DNA of 64,000 bases from Spiribacter curvatus (GTDB lineage Bacteria; Pseudomonadota; Gammaproteobacteria; Nitrococcales; Nitrococcaceae), in assembly GCF_000485905.1 (NCBI RefSeq), contig NC_022664.1:868001-932000 (forward strand), given 5' to 3'. The notes beneath the pieces were generated by a model. The model was not told the origin of the DNA. It searched no databases and saw only the letters and a program-made list of their open reading frames with translations. Of the stretch, positions 1 to 8,725 are shown piece by piece (the first letter of the stretch is position 1; each line of letters opens with the position of its first letter). The translations under genes were made by a program, and so were the position numbers.

Positions 1-462
1 TCGGACTGGCTGCCGGAAAGCCCAGACACAGACCCCGCCGATGTGATGGCGGCCATGATGCAGATTCACAGCACGACGCCGTATCGCATCAACCTTGCCT
101 GCAGGCACTTACTTGAAAACAGCGACGCCGTGACGGATATCGTGCACATGACTGACTACGTCGTTGAGAAAGGCAGCGCGAAGCACATCGCCTACGCCGC
201 CAGTAAAGCCGCTCTGGAGAACCTGACGCGGTCTTTCGCACGGCTTCTCTCACCCGGGGTAAAGGTGAATAGTGTCGCGCCCTCGTTGATCATGTTCAAT
301 GAGGGTGACAGCGAGGCATATCGGGAAAAAACGCTGAAGAAATCCCTGCTGGGCATTGCACCGGGCGAAGTTGCTGCGGTGGAGACGCTGCAGTTCCTGC
401 TCGATAACCCGTATATCACTGGCCGCAGTATCGGACTGGATGGCGGGCGGCATCTGGTCTGA
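1..462 (+). CDS. folM: dihydromonapterin reductase FolM, 3' part (short-chain dehydrogenase)
   Basis: The reading frame is open from base 1, so the N-terminal half with the NADP-binding glycine motif lies outside the window. What remains covers the catalytic half of an SDR. It shows MMQIH-TPY, DIVHMTDYVVEKGS, the active-site YAASK, and a C-terminus ending TGRS-GLDGGRHLV. These match my memory of E. coli FolM almost block by block, including FTDYVVERGSDKHIAYAASK. FolM reduces dihydromonapterin and dihydrofolate to the tetrahydro forms with NADPH in the cytosol. SDRs are easily confused, but the DYVVE-GS-KHIAYAASK and LDGGRHL blocks are specific to this group. The gene is followed 110 bases later by a tRNA on the same strand; that gap shows nothing convincing. 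Confidence 0.85.
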   Translation, partial: SDWLPESPDTDPADVMAAMMQIHSTTPYRINLACRHLLENSDAVTDIVHMTDYVVEKGSAKHIAYAASKAALENLTRSFARLLSPGVKVNSVAPSLIMFNEGDSEAYREKTLKKSLLGIAPGEVAAVETLQFLLDNPYITGRSIGLDGGRHLV

Positions 463-572
463 TCCGGCACCTTGTGCTGGGATGACGAGACGCTTGGGAG
501 GTCGATACGCTAGAGTGAAGCAGTGAGGCGATCACTGCAGCAGGCGGTATGGCCTGTCGCGAAAACTGCATA

Positions 573-659
573 GCGGGAGTGGCGAAAAGGTAAACGCAGT
601 AGACTTAAAATCTACCGCCATTGAATGGCTTGCGGGTTCGAGTCCCGCCTCCCGTACCA
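573..659 (+). tRNA. tRNA-Leu, anticodon UAA
   Basis: The 87-base sequence folds as a class II tRNA. The acceptor stem is 573-579 (GCGGGAG) with 649-655 (CTCCCGT, one G-U pair). The anticodon stem is 599-603 (GTAGA) with 611-615 (TCTAC) around the loop CTTAAAA, giving anticodon TAA. There is a long variable arm at about 617-630. The T arm is GCGGG/CCCGC around TTCGAGT, and a CCA end is encoded at 657-659. The long variable arm and TAA anticodon fix it as leucine. It directly precedes the lower-GC polyol gene block, and tRNA genes are common island insertion sites, but no integrase or repeated tRNA end is visible. Bases 660-886 hold no gene I can support. Confidence 0.95.
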
Positions 660-886
660 TTTCATTTGATTCATCGCTGCCGGCTTTTCCAGGTACCGCT
701 GTCCCGACACAAGCTGGTATAGGCTGCTTTTATGTCGGCCGGGTACGAGCTACACACAGACACCCACGCCGTTCAAGCGTTGTACCGGCACCGATAGAGC
801 TTACCCGCTTGCACGTCACCTACCGCGCAGGATTTCGTTCTCTGCCGAATAGCTGGTGTCGCCTGATTCTTATCGGCTAACGTTGT

Positions 887-1741
887 TTATTCCGAAGGAT
901 GGGTTCGAGCGATGTGAAGATCGACGCCTGCGTCGCGTAACGTCGCCAAATCTCTACCACTCACTCCATCATCGACAATAATGACGTCGAATTCGGTTAC
1001 ATCTGCGAGACGGTAAAGGGCGCGTTGCTCAAACTTCGCGTGGTCTACCAGCAGGATGCGCCGTTGCGCGGCTTCAAACATCGCCCGCTTGGTCTCCACC
1101 ATCTCCGGCGATTGGTGATACAAATGCCCGCGGATGATGGCAGAGGTGGATAAGAGATAGGTATCGGCCATGAATTTTCCTATCTGATCTCGCGTAACCG
1201 GACCGATGAAGGCATTACACCAATGCTGGAAACGCCCACCGAGGCCGATAAGTTCGAGATCGCGAACCTCGTGCAGCGTGTTCATTAGGGTGAGCGAATT
1301 AGTGATAACGGTCAGCGGCGTCCTTTCGCAGAGCATCGGTGCCATCTGTAGGACGGTAGTGCTGTCGTCCATCAGGAGAGCCTGCCCGGACTCGATGAAG
1401 TCCATGGCGCGCTCGGCAAGCGCATGTTTTTCATCTCTCTGGCGCCCGGCACGGTAGACATCGCTCGCTTCTATCAGGGAAGTCGGTGCCGCCGAGACCA
1501 CGCCTCGATACTTGCGTAAGAGATCACGGGCGACCAGTTCATCGATATCACGATGGGCGGTCATCAGGCTGATGCCGAACCGTTCAGTGATGTCCTCAAT
1601 GCGTATCGACCCCTCGGTCATCACCGCTTCGGTTATTGCCTGTCGACGCTCGAGCTGCTTTGCGCGGCGACTGTCACTCGGCGTCTTTTCCCTTAAAAGT
1701 GCATCGAGCGCATCATTGGACTGCGAACCGACCAAGGTCAT
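887..1741 (-). CDS. DeoR-family transcriptional regulator of the polyol locus
   Basis: A 284-residue protein with a DeoR-type N-terminal helix-turn-helix at about residues 45-80 (IRIEDITERFGIS-MTAHRDIDEL). It is followed by the DeoR C-terminal sensor domain, which binds phosphorylated sugars (D-STTVLQMAPML, ITNSL, IGLGGRF, FIGP). The last part carries VDHAKFEQRALYRLADV and the typical DVIIVDDGVS. It is the last gene of a minus-strand operon that starts with the DUF2291 protein and ABC transporter, 61 bases after the broken glpD-like gene. It therefore probably senses a phosphorylated polyol from this locus and represses the operon. A spacer of about ten bases after GAGGGG supports the ATG at 1741. 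The ligand cannot be read from the sequence; the glycerol regulator GlpR is the nearest well-known relative type. Confidence 0.85.
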   Translation of the reverse strand: MTLVGSQSNDALDALLREKTPSDSRRAKQLERRQAITEAVMTEGSIRIEDITERFGISLMTAHRDIDELVARDLLRKYRGVVSAAPTSLIEASDVYRAGRQRDEKHALAERAMDFIESGQALLMDDSTTVLQMAPMLCERTPLTVITNSLTLMNTLHEVRDLELIGLGGRFQHWCNAFIGPVTRDQIGKFMADTYLLSTSAIIRGHLYHQSPEMVETKRAMFEAAQRRILLVDHAKFEQRALYRLADVTEFDVIIVDDGVSGRDLATLRDAGVDLHIARTHPSE

Positions 1742-1802
1742 GCGTTGGGTCCCCTCTGTCTGCCTTTCGGCAGGATAGCCGGTGCGGGTGGCTGTTGCAC
1801 GG

Positions 1803-3485
1803 TCAGCGTAGGCTCGTCACGCCATGACTGTCGGCGAGTCGGTGGAGTAATTGCCCACGCTCGGCGTGCTTTCGTTGCGCATCCCAACCAAGCGCTGCTC
1901 CAGTTGTTTCAGCCACTTGATTCAAGCCTTCCAGTGTCAGGCGCCCGGAAATTGCAAGCAGTGTGCGGCGAAGGACCAGATCCTCGAGATGTATCACGCT
2001 CTCGTTCTGCGCCAGCCACTCGATCTCCGCCTCAGTGTAATCGGGGGCACCGTGGATGACCGAGGTATCCTGCTGGCCCTCGTGGACTGCGATGTCCGCG
2101 GCTCGTGTGCCGTATCGCCCCAGGAGCATCTCTACACGGGAACGCTGAAGCCCGCTGCTGCTTTCAATGTCATCGACCCACTTTTCACGCGCCGTGAGGC
2201 TGACCGGGAAGCCTCTACCGCCCCCTATGGGAAGGGTTTCGGTCGAATTCGCTCGAGGTCGTTCGAGGGCAATCAGTATTTGATCACTGACCTCCGCTGC
2301 AAAGGCCCGGAATGTCGTCCATTTGCCCCCGACGAGAGAGAGCACCGGGAATGGACGTTCCTGCGTTGCGGGCAGCACTGGAGTCGAGTGATCACGACTA
2401 ATCAGCCCGGGCATCTCCGAATGATTGTTGGGTAGCGGTCTGATGCCGCTGTATCGATAGATGATCTGCTCGTGAGAGAAGGATAGGCCAGGGAGCAGCT
2501 GTCAGAGACTGTCTAAAAAGTATGCCACCTCATCCGCCTCACAGCTGACACTATCCGGGTCATTGGCCGGAATGTCTGAGGAGCCGACTAGAACGCGGCC
2601 TTCATACGGGAATACAAGACAGATTCGGCCATCATCGGCCTCGAAATAGATCATTCTGCCATCAAGCTGGCGAACGAGTTCGTCGTGATCGAGAAGAATA
2701 TGCGAGCCCTTGGTGCCACCGATGAAAGTGGTCTTTTCACCGAGGTGCCCGTTCACAGTGTCTATCCACGGACCAGCGGCATTGACGACATAGCGGGTTG
2801 TCGCATTGAGGGTGCTTCCATCCGGTCGTTTGAAGGTTAAATACTTACCCTCTCGTGGCTGTAACGGTGTCCAGCTGCAAGCCATCGAATCAGGATTGGC
2901 GGCCACCCCATCCTCGATCAGCTCCAGGACCAGGCGCTCTGGTGCAGTGATGGTTGCATCATAGTAAAGCCCGGCGGCGGTAATTCGCTCTGTGAGCGCT
3001 GGAACCATCTGCCGTGCGGCTGTATGACGCAGCATCTTATGACGCGGCATCATCCGATCGCGCGAACCGTAGAAGTCATAAAGCGCTAAACCGATTTTCA
3101 CCAGTAGTGCGCCTCGACTGCGTGGTGCGCTGGTTGACCCGAAAAGCGTGCGCAGTGCGGCCCAACTGCCTCGCAGCCACGAGAAAGCCGGCAGCATCGA
3201 CGGCAGTGGCTTGACGAGGTGCGGCGCATTCTGCAGCAAACGATTACGTTCATGAGTGGATTCAGCGACGAGACGTAGTTCCGCAGTCTCAAGGTATTTC
3301 AGTCCACCATGGATCAAGCGCGAGGGAGCGGCTGATGTGCCGGCGCCGAAATCGCTCTTGTCGACAATGAGGCAGCGCACGCCCTGCTCGCATAGATCGC
3401 GGAATAGGCCGGCTCCATTAATGCCTCCGCCAATGATGATCACGTCGAAATATTCGTCCTGCATAGGGCACTGGCTCCTGTTCAT
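1803..3485 (-). pseudogene. GlpD-like FAD-dependent polyol-phosphate dehydrogenase, interrupted by in-frame TGA
   Basis: The frame encodes a 560-codon relative of glycerol-3-phosphate dehydrogenase, but codon 328 (2504-2502) is TGA. Upstream is the FAD-binding motif IIIGGGINGAG (residues 16-26) and FGAGTSAAPSRLIHGGLKYLE. Downstream, in the same frame with no missing or extra base, come IIYRYSGIRPLP, ISRDHS and SLVGGKWTTFRAFA, plus the family's C-terminal domain. Against the intact paralogue at 11.1-12.6 kb the two halves align on either side of exactly one residue. The ATG at 3485 overlaps the stop of the upstream kinase by four bases, so the two are translationally coupled. A single C-to-T change of CGA would explain the stop. 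It is called a pseudogene, but readthrough of TGA-C is possible. The original substrate was probably a polyol phosphate made by the adjacent kinase. Confidence 0.85.
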
Positions 3486-5008
3486 AACTGCTTCGATGGC
3501 TCGAGCGCGGAGAGGGCCTCCCAATCTGATCTGAGATGGTGGGCAATCTGTTGGTGGAGTTTGTAGCGCTCGTCACGAACGGCCCTCGCCTGCGGATCCG
3601 GCCAAAACTTGGTGCGCATGCCGCTCATTACTCGAGGATCGGCCGCGACGTCCTTGAAGAGGCCGACCGCCGCACCCGCGCAGAGTGCAGCTCCCCAGGC
3701 GGCTGCTTCTTCAGTGTCGGTTACCGTGACTGGCAATCCGAGGACATCCGAGAAAAGTTGCGCAATAAGCGGATTGCGGGAAATACCACCGGTCAGATAA
3801 ATCTCGGTGGCGGGAAATGCCTCGCGCAGGGCATCAACGTGGACGCGGTGATTGAAAGCAATTCCCTCGAGGATAGCCGCCAGCATATCTCCGCGTTGAT
3901 GCCATCCCCGCAATCCGAGGAATCCCGCCGAGGCAATGGCACCGTCCGGCGAGCCATAGAGGTAAGGGTGGTAAAAGGGCGATGCAGGCCTCGCCAGACC
4001 AGCAGCAATCTCTGGTGAGAGCTGCTCATGTATGGAAAGACCACTGGCCGCCGCGGCATCGCGATCACTCGCGCAGAGCGTATCGATAAACCAATCATAA
4101 TTGGTGGCCGATGCCGGTGAGATTGCCATGTTGTTCCACTGTCCGGGACGGACCGCGCCGCGGCAAAACCAGCGGGAGTCAATCACTGGTGTATTCGAAA
4201 CGACTTCATTGATCGAGTACGTCCCTGCGACGATACCGAGAATATCAGGTGCATGAGCGCCAATGCCCAGCGCTGACGCCGTGACATCATGGAGTCCGGC
4301 CGCTACGGGGGTGCCCGCAAGAAGCCCGGTTGCTGCCGCTGCGGCTGCGGTCACCTGACCGCTGATTGCCACGGGCTCATACATCGGCGGCAATGCCCGT
4401 TGTAGCGCACCCAGGCCAAATAGCTCCAGAAGCTCAGAGCTGTAGGACTGCGTGGATACATCGGTGAAAGCTGTGCTCGCCTCGGTTCGATCCATACCCA
4501 ACTCGCCAGTCAGGCACAGTCTGAGCCAATCCTTGCAACCGAGCACGTGTCCGATGCGGGTATAGCGTTCTGGGTGGTGATCACGAATCCAGGCAAGCAG
4601 GGTGGACGGAGCGGCGACATGTGGTTGCTGCCCGGAGATTTTGAGCGCGGGTTCCATTACTCCAGTGTTTTGCCACTCGCGCAGGAGCAGACGCGCCCGG
4701 CTATCCAGTGACAGAATGCCTGGCCCGAGCGGTGATGCGGTGCGATCAACCAAATAGAGCCCATCGCCGTGGGCGGTGGGGGCTACGGCGGCAATATCCG
4801 CGGCGCCGCGACCGGATTGCCTGATCGCTTCACGGATCGCGCGAGCGGTGGCGCGCCAGAGTTCGTCCATATCGCGCTCAACATGATGTGCGCGCGGAAG
4901 CGATTGGGGGACGCGCTCACGGCTTACCGCCAGTGACCGGCCGCATTCATCGAAGATAACGGCTTTGGTGACGGTGAGTCCGCTGTCGATACCCAGCAAA
5001 GAAGGCAT
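3482..5008 (-). CDS. FGGY-family carbohydrate (polyol or pentulose) kinase
   Basis: A 508-residue ATP-dependent sugar kinase. The N-terminal phosphate-binding loop is LLGIDSGLTVTKAV (residues 4-17). TAHGDGLYLVD and LGCKDWLRLCLTGE follow in the first FGGY domain, with the likely catalytic Asp240 in GLHDVTASALG. The C-terminal domain has the ADP-binding YLTGGISRNPLIAQLFSDVLG. I chose ATG 5008 rather than the upstream ATG at 5062. It has AAGGGAG seven bases ahead and puts the ATP motif where the family has it. The gene lies between the ABC-type binding protein gene and a coupled GlpD-like gene, which suggests kinase then dehydrogenase on a transported polyol. It is clearly diverged from the EryA-like kinase at 9.6 kb. 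L-xylulose/ribitol/arabitol-type substrates are all possible. Confidence 0.85.
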   Translation of the reverse strand: MPSLLGIDSGLTVTKAVIFDECGRSLAVSRERVPQSLPRAHHVERDMDELWRATARAIREAIRQSGRGAADIAAVAPTAHGDGLYLVDRTASPLGPGILSLDSRARLLLREWQNTGVMEPALKISGQQPHVAAPSTLLAWIRDHHPERYTRIGHVLGCKDWLRLCLTGELGMDRTEASTAFTDVSTQSYSSELLELFGLGALQRALPPMYEPVAISGQVTAAAAAATGLLAGTPVAAGLHDVTASALGIGAHAPDILGIVAGTYSINEVVSNTPVIDSRWFCRGAVRPGQWNNMAISPASATNYDWFIDTLCASDRDAAAASGLSIHEQLSPEIAAGLARPASPFYHPYLYGSPDGAIASAGFLGLRGWHQRGDMLAAILEGIAFNHRVHVDALREAFPATEIYLTGGISRNPLIAQLFSDVLGLPVTVTDTEEAAAWGAALCAGAAVGLFKDVAADPRVMSGMRTKFWPDPQARAVRDERYKLHQQIAHHLRSDWEALSALEPSKQL

Positions 5009-5088
5009 TCGTTGCTCCCTTGGGTCAGGAGGGGCGAAGGAGGGGAGCGGAGCATCGGTCATCAGGCACCGATACTCCGGGGTTTCGA

Positions 5089-6036
5089 TCAGTTGGAGAG
5101 AACGAACGGTGCCGTGTACTGGTCGACGTTCTCGGCAGTGATCAGGATGCAGTCAAAGAGTTGCTTCTCATCCTCGACCATGGGCTCGCCAGTGCGGATG
5201 TAGTGATCCGCCTGGCGCACAGCCTCTTCGGCGAACACCGCCACAGGCTGTAAGACGGTATAAGCCATCTCCCCCGCTTTGATGGCCTCGACTGCGTCTG
5301 GCGAACCATCAAAGCCGCCAATCATGACTTCATCGAGCATGTCGCGCTCTTTGAGTACGGCAATAGCGCCGAGCGCCATTTCGTCGTTGCCCGAGATCAC
5401 CGCATCAATGTCGGGGTTCGACTGCAACATGGCCGCCATCTTGTTGTATCCCTCGGTCCGGTCCCAGTTGGCCACTTCCATTGCCAGACGATCGATTTCC
5501 GGGTATTGGCTGATCACAGTCTCATACCCGTTCGAGCGCGTAGCGGCGTTGTTGTCGGCCGGGTTCCCGAACAGCTCCACGTAGTCCCCGGAGCCACCCA
5601 GTCGGTCTACCCACTCCATGGCCCCAACAGCGGCGCCTTGAGCATTGTTGGAAACCAGCTGAGCGATAGCCAGGCCTGACTCATTGATCTCGGCGTTGAC
5701 CAGAAAGACGGGTATGTCCGCATCCACCGCTTTGCGCACAGCTCCGACCGAGCCATCAGCATTGGCTGGATCCAGAATGATCGCAACGGACTCGTTCGTG
5801 ATCGCTGTATCGATGAGACGACTTTCCGCGTTGGCGTCGCCGTTGTGTGCCGCTACGTTCGCCTCGTAGCCAAGCTCTTCGGCCGTGGCTCGAGCCACTT
5901 CACCTTCGGTGTACCAGTAAGGGTTGGATGGATCGGTAACAATGATTGAAATCAGCCCTTCGGCGGATGCGGTCCCCGCAAAGAGCATGGAGCCGGCCAG
6001 CAAGGCGTGACCGATATGCTTGAGTGGATTGAACAT
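5089..6036 (-). CDS. eryG: sugar ABC transporter periplasmic binding protein (RbsB/XylF type)
   Basis: A 315-residue exported solute-binding protein. A signal peptide covers residues 1-25 (positive start, hydrophobic ALLAGSMLFAG, cleavage after ASA). The mature part begins LISIIVTDPSNPYWYTE, the usual ribose-binding-protein opening, and has the hinge and ligand motifs VAAHNGDANAESRLIDTAI, VISGNDEMALGAI and IGGFDGSPDA. ATG 6036 was chosen over an upstream in-frame start because AAGGAG lies about ten bases before it and the signal peptide begins there. Unusually for such operons, the binding protein follows rather than precedes the ATPase and permease. A stem-loop sits in the 108-base gap before it. 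Position beside eryA and the catabolic genes suggests erythritol or a related tetritol as ligand; the symbol is by analogy with the rhizobial eryEFG transporter. Confidence 0.85.
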   Translation of the reverse strand: MFNPLKHIGHALLAGSMLFAGTASAEGLISIIVTDPSNPYWYTEGEVARATAEELGYEANVAAHNGDANAESRLIDTAITNESVAIILDPANADGSVGAVRKAVDADIPVFLVNAEINESGLAIAQLVSNNAQGAAVGAMEWVDRLGGSGDYVELFGNPADNNAATRSNGYETVISQYPEIDRLAMEVANWDRTEGYNKMAAMLQSNPDIDAVISGNDEMALGAIAVLKERDMLDEVMIGGFDGSPDAVEAIKAGEMAYTVLQPVAVFAEEAVRQADHYIRTGEPMVEDEKQLFDCILITAENVDQYTAPFVLSN

Positions 6037-6065
6037 TTTGATGAGTCTCCTTTTTATACTAATTT

Positions 6066-6086
6066 CCGGCCGTTTAATCCGGCCGG
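6066..6086 (-). promoter_or_regulatory. intercistronic stem-loop ahead of the binding-protein gene
   Basis: A perfect 7-bp inverted repeat (CCGGCCG / CGGCCGG) around a 7-base loop lies between the permease stop and the binding-protein start. No T-run follows it on the minus strand. It is more like an mRNA-stabilising or partial attenuating hairpin that would let the binding protein mRNA accumulate than a full terminator. The function is inferred from position only. Confidence 0.45.
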
Positions 6087-6144
6087 CTCTCCTCCGCTGC
6101 GGGGTCACCCCCTCTCTTTCGCGGTGAAGTTGGTCGGGCGTCCG

Positions 6145-7176
6145 CTAGGTCTTCCTGCTTCCGCCGTATTCAAGTGAGTTAAGCAGAACGGCAAGGACAA
6201 TGACGGCCCCGGTAAAAACCTGTTGCCAATACTCAGATACGCCAATAATGACTAGACCATCGGCGAGAAAGCCAATGACAAAAGCTCCGAGCAAGGTGCC
6301 ACGAACTGTGCCGCGTCCACCCGCCAGTGCTGCACCGCCAATGACGACGCCGGCAATGGCCGTCAACTCATAGGTGAAACCGGCGGTTGGCCCCGCTGAG
6401 GTGAGCTGCGAGCTCAGGACAATACCGGCGATGGCTGCGCACATGCCGGAAAACACGTAGACACTGATGGTTACCCGTCGTGTCGGCACGCCCGAGAGCT
6501 CAGCAGCGCGGTAATTACCACCCGTTGCATACAGCCAGCGGCCGAAAGCGGTACGCGACAGTAGTGTGGCGGCGAGTAGGCTGACCAGGATCAGGATAAT
6601 GACGCCAACCGGCATACCGGCAATGCGATTGAAGCCGAGCCAGTCGAATCCAGTGTTTCCCAGCGCTGCACTACCGCTGAGATCGTTGAAAGTCAGGCCA
6701 TTCGTCATCAACAGCGCGATCCCACGCGCGACGTACAGCATGCCGAGCGTGGCAACAAAAGCCGGTACTTTAAACACCGCGACCAGTACCCCGTTAACCG
6801 CGCCGATGAACGCACCGAATCCTACGGTCAGTACGGCTACCGCCCAGACTGGGGGATAGAGAATAACGCCCGCCGATTCGATTTCGACGCCCTGCATCAG
6901 GAAGCCCGCGAAGACGCCCGATACCGCGAGCACTGAACCGACCGATAGATCGATGCCACCGGTGAGGATGACCATCAGCATGCCGATGCTAAGGAGCCCA
7001 AAAATCGCGACATGTGAAGACATTGTCAGTAGGTTGCTGATCGTGAGGTAGTGAGGAGAGAGCAGCGAGAACACAGCGATAATGGCGATCAGCGCAAAAA
7101 ACGCTCGCCCCTCCAGAAGGATCCTTCCGGGGTTGAAGCGCTGCCAGTTTGGGGACTGGAAAGTGGTTTGACTCAT
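6145..7176 (-). CDS. eryF: sugar ABC transporter permease (RbsC type)
   Basis: A 343-residue inner-membrane permease of the ribose/xylose class with about ten hydrophobic segments. It begins with FFALIAIIAVFSLLSPHYLT. The class signature is present: ILTGGIDLSVGSVLAVSGV early on, and the cytoplasmic ATPase-contact loop (about residues 205-235) RTAFGRWLYATGGNYRAAELSGV. It ends IGGAALAGGRGTVRGTLLGAFVIG, also typical. Several in-frame starts exist upstream inside the ATPase gene. I chose ATG 7176 because GGAGAAAG lies about ten bases before it, although ATG 7194 cannot be excluded. The gene starts just after the ATPase stop, so it is co-transcribed. With the ATPase and the binding protein it forms one importer, presumably for erythritol or a close polyol. 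Confidence 0.9.
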   Translation of the reverse strand: MSQTTFQSPNWQRFNPGRILLEGRAFFALIAIIAVFSLLSPHYLTISNLLTMSSHVAIFGLLSIGMLMVILTGGIDLSVGSVLAVSGVFAGFLMQGVEIESAGVILYPPVWAVAVLTVGFGAFIGAVNGVLVAVFKVPAFVATLGMLYVARGIALLMTNGLTFNDLSGSAALGNTGFDWLGFNRIAGMPVGVIILILVSLLAATLLSRTAFGRWLYATGGNYRAAELSGVPTRRVTISVYVFSGMCAAIAGIVLSSQLTSAGPTAGFTYELTAIAGVVIGGAALAGGRGTVRGTLLGAFVIGFLADGLVIIGVSEYWQQVFTGAVIVLAVLLNSLEYGGSRKT

Positions 7177-7199
7177 GATGGATGCTTTCTCCATGGCGT

Positions 7200-8723
7200 T
7201 CACGCGATCACCGCCTCGCCAGAGGCGGCCATGATCTCTTCCTTGGTGGCGTCGTTGCTGAATTCGGCGACGATACGGCCGCGATGCATGACAATGATGC
7301 GGTGTGCGATGGCGATACACTCCTCCACTTCCGAGGTGGAGTAGATCACTGCCAGTCCTTTCTCTGCGTGGTCGGCGAGCAACCGGAACACCTCACCCTT
7401 CGCGCCAACGTCGACGCCACGACTGGGTTCGTCCAGTACCATCACCGACGGTGAGGTAGCGAGCATCTTGCCGATAACCACTTTTTGCTGGTTTCCACCC
7501 GATAGTGATGAAACCGGCGCATCAGGCCCGTCAGTCTTGACTGTTACCTCCCGGATAGCGCGGTTGACAATCTCACGCTCCCGTCGGTCGGAGACCAGAA
7601 GTCCGCGACAGAAGTCGAGAATCGAGGCCAGCGATAGATTCCTGCCGACACTCATTGCTTGCACCAAGCCATCCCGTTGCCGATCTTCCGGTACCAATAC
7701 CAGACCATTTCTAATCCGTTCGGGGATGCCTAAATCGCTAATGTCATGACCACGCAGGAGGATCTCCCCGCTTTCCGCCGGGATTCGGCCGGCGAGGCAT
7801 TCAAGCAGCTCAGTCCGTCCGGCTCCCATCAGCCCATAAATACAGGTTATTTCGCCAGGGCGTACGCTCAGGTTTAGATCAGTCACCGCTTTGCCGCCGG
7901 CCGCCACCATGCGGATGCTCAGATCACGGATCTCAAGCGCTGGCGCGCAATCTTGATCAAACTCAGGTGGTGTACCGAGATCGAAATGACGACCCACCAT
8001 TTTCTGTACGACCCATGCCAGATTGATCTCGTCGCGTGGGGCGCTTGCAACCATGCTGCCGTCACGAAGGACAACCGCCTCATCAGTGACCTGGAGCGCC
8101 TCTTCGAGGTGGTGCGAGATGTAGACAATGGAAACCCCGCGCGTCTTGAGCTCGTTGATAACACCGAACAGCACGGTCACTTCCGCGGCTGATAATGCCG
8201 ATGTTGGCTCGTCCATTATCAAGATGCGGGAGTTAACGGACAGGGCACGCGCAATCTCGACAATTTGCTGTTGGCCGAGCCTCAGTGAGTCGACCGGCAC
8301 CAGTGGGTCGATCGCCTCCTCAAGATCATCCATGATCGCCTGCGTCTGCCGAGTCTCTTCGGCATAGTCCACACCTTTAGCACTATGGATTTCCCGGCCG
8401 AGAAAAATGTTATCGCGGACGTTCAGATTCGTTGCGAGGCTGAGCTCTTGGTGGATGATTGAGACGCCATATGCCGCCGCTTCCGACGTCGAGTTGAATT
8501 CCACCGGATTACCGTCCAGCAGGATCTGGCCTGAACTGGGCTGGAGAACGCCCGAGAGGATCTTCATCAATGTGGATTTGCCAGCTCCGTTTTCGCCGAA
8601 CAGGGTAGTGACCTGTCCCGCGCGTACATCGAAGTTGACACCTTTCAGTGCGTGAACGCCGCCGAAAGACTTGGCGATATTTCGGGCAGCGAGGATGACG
8701 TCACCCGTTTCGGTTCCCGCCAT
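7200..8723 (-). CDS. eryE: sugar ABC transporter ATP-binding protein (two fused ATPase domains, RbsA type)
   Basis: A 507-residue tandem ATPase. Domain 1 has Walker A GENGAGKST at residues 43-51, signature LRLGQQQIVEIARAL and Walker B ILIMDEPTSAL. Domain 2 has a degenerate P-loop (GLMGAGRTELLE), a full LSGGNQQKVVIGKML signature and VMVLDEPSRGVDVGAK. This asymmetry is normal for carbohydrate uptake transporters of the CUT2 group. ATG 8723 is preferred over GTG 8729 because GGAGG sits ten bases upstream of the ATG and only four from the GTG. The GTG version would overlap the DUF2291 gene by four bases. The gene is the second in a minus-strand operon and supplies energy to the permease that follows. 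Confidence 0.93.
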   Translation of the reverse strand: MAGTETGDVILAARNIAKSFGGVHALKGVNFDVRAGQVTTLFGENGAGKSTLMKILSGVLQPSSGQILLDGNPVEFNSTSEAAAYGVSIIHQELSLATNLNVRDNIFLGREIHSAKGVDYAEETRQTQAIMDDLEEAIDPLVPVDSLRLGQQQIVEIARALSVNSRILIMDEPTSALSAAEVTVLFGVINELKTRGVSIVYISHHLEEALQVTDEAVVLRDGSMVASAPRDEINLAWVVQKMVGRHFDLGTPPEFDQDCAPALEIRDLSIRMVAAGGKAVTDLNLSVRPGEITCIYGLMGAGRTELLECLAGRIPAESGEILLRGHDISDLGIPERIRNGLVLVPEDRQRDGLVQAMSVGRNLSLASILDFCRGLLVSDRREREIVNRAIREVTVKTDGPDAPVSSLSGGNQQKVVIGKMLATSPSVMVLDEPSRGVDVGAKGEVFRLLADHAEKGLAVIYSTSEVEECIAIAHRIIVMHRGRIVAEFSNDATKEEIMAASGEAVIA

Positions 8724-8725
8724 GT

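Noticed and set aside
2502-2504. Selenocysteine insertion at the TGA in the GlpD-like gene
   Set aside because: The aligned residue in the paralogue is not a cysteine and lies outside the active site; there is no sign of a SECIS-like hairpin that I can trust. The same holds for the TGA at 42542.
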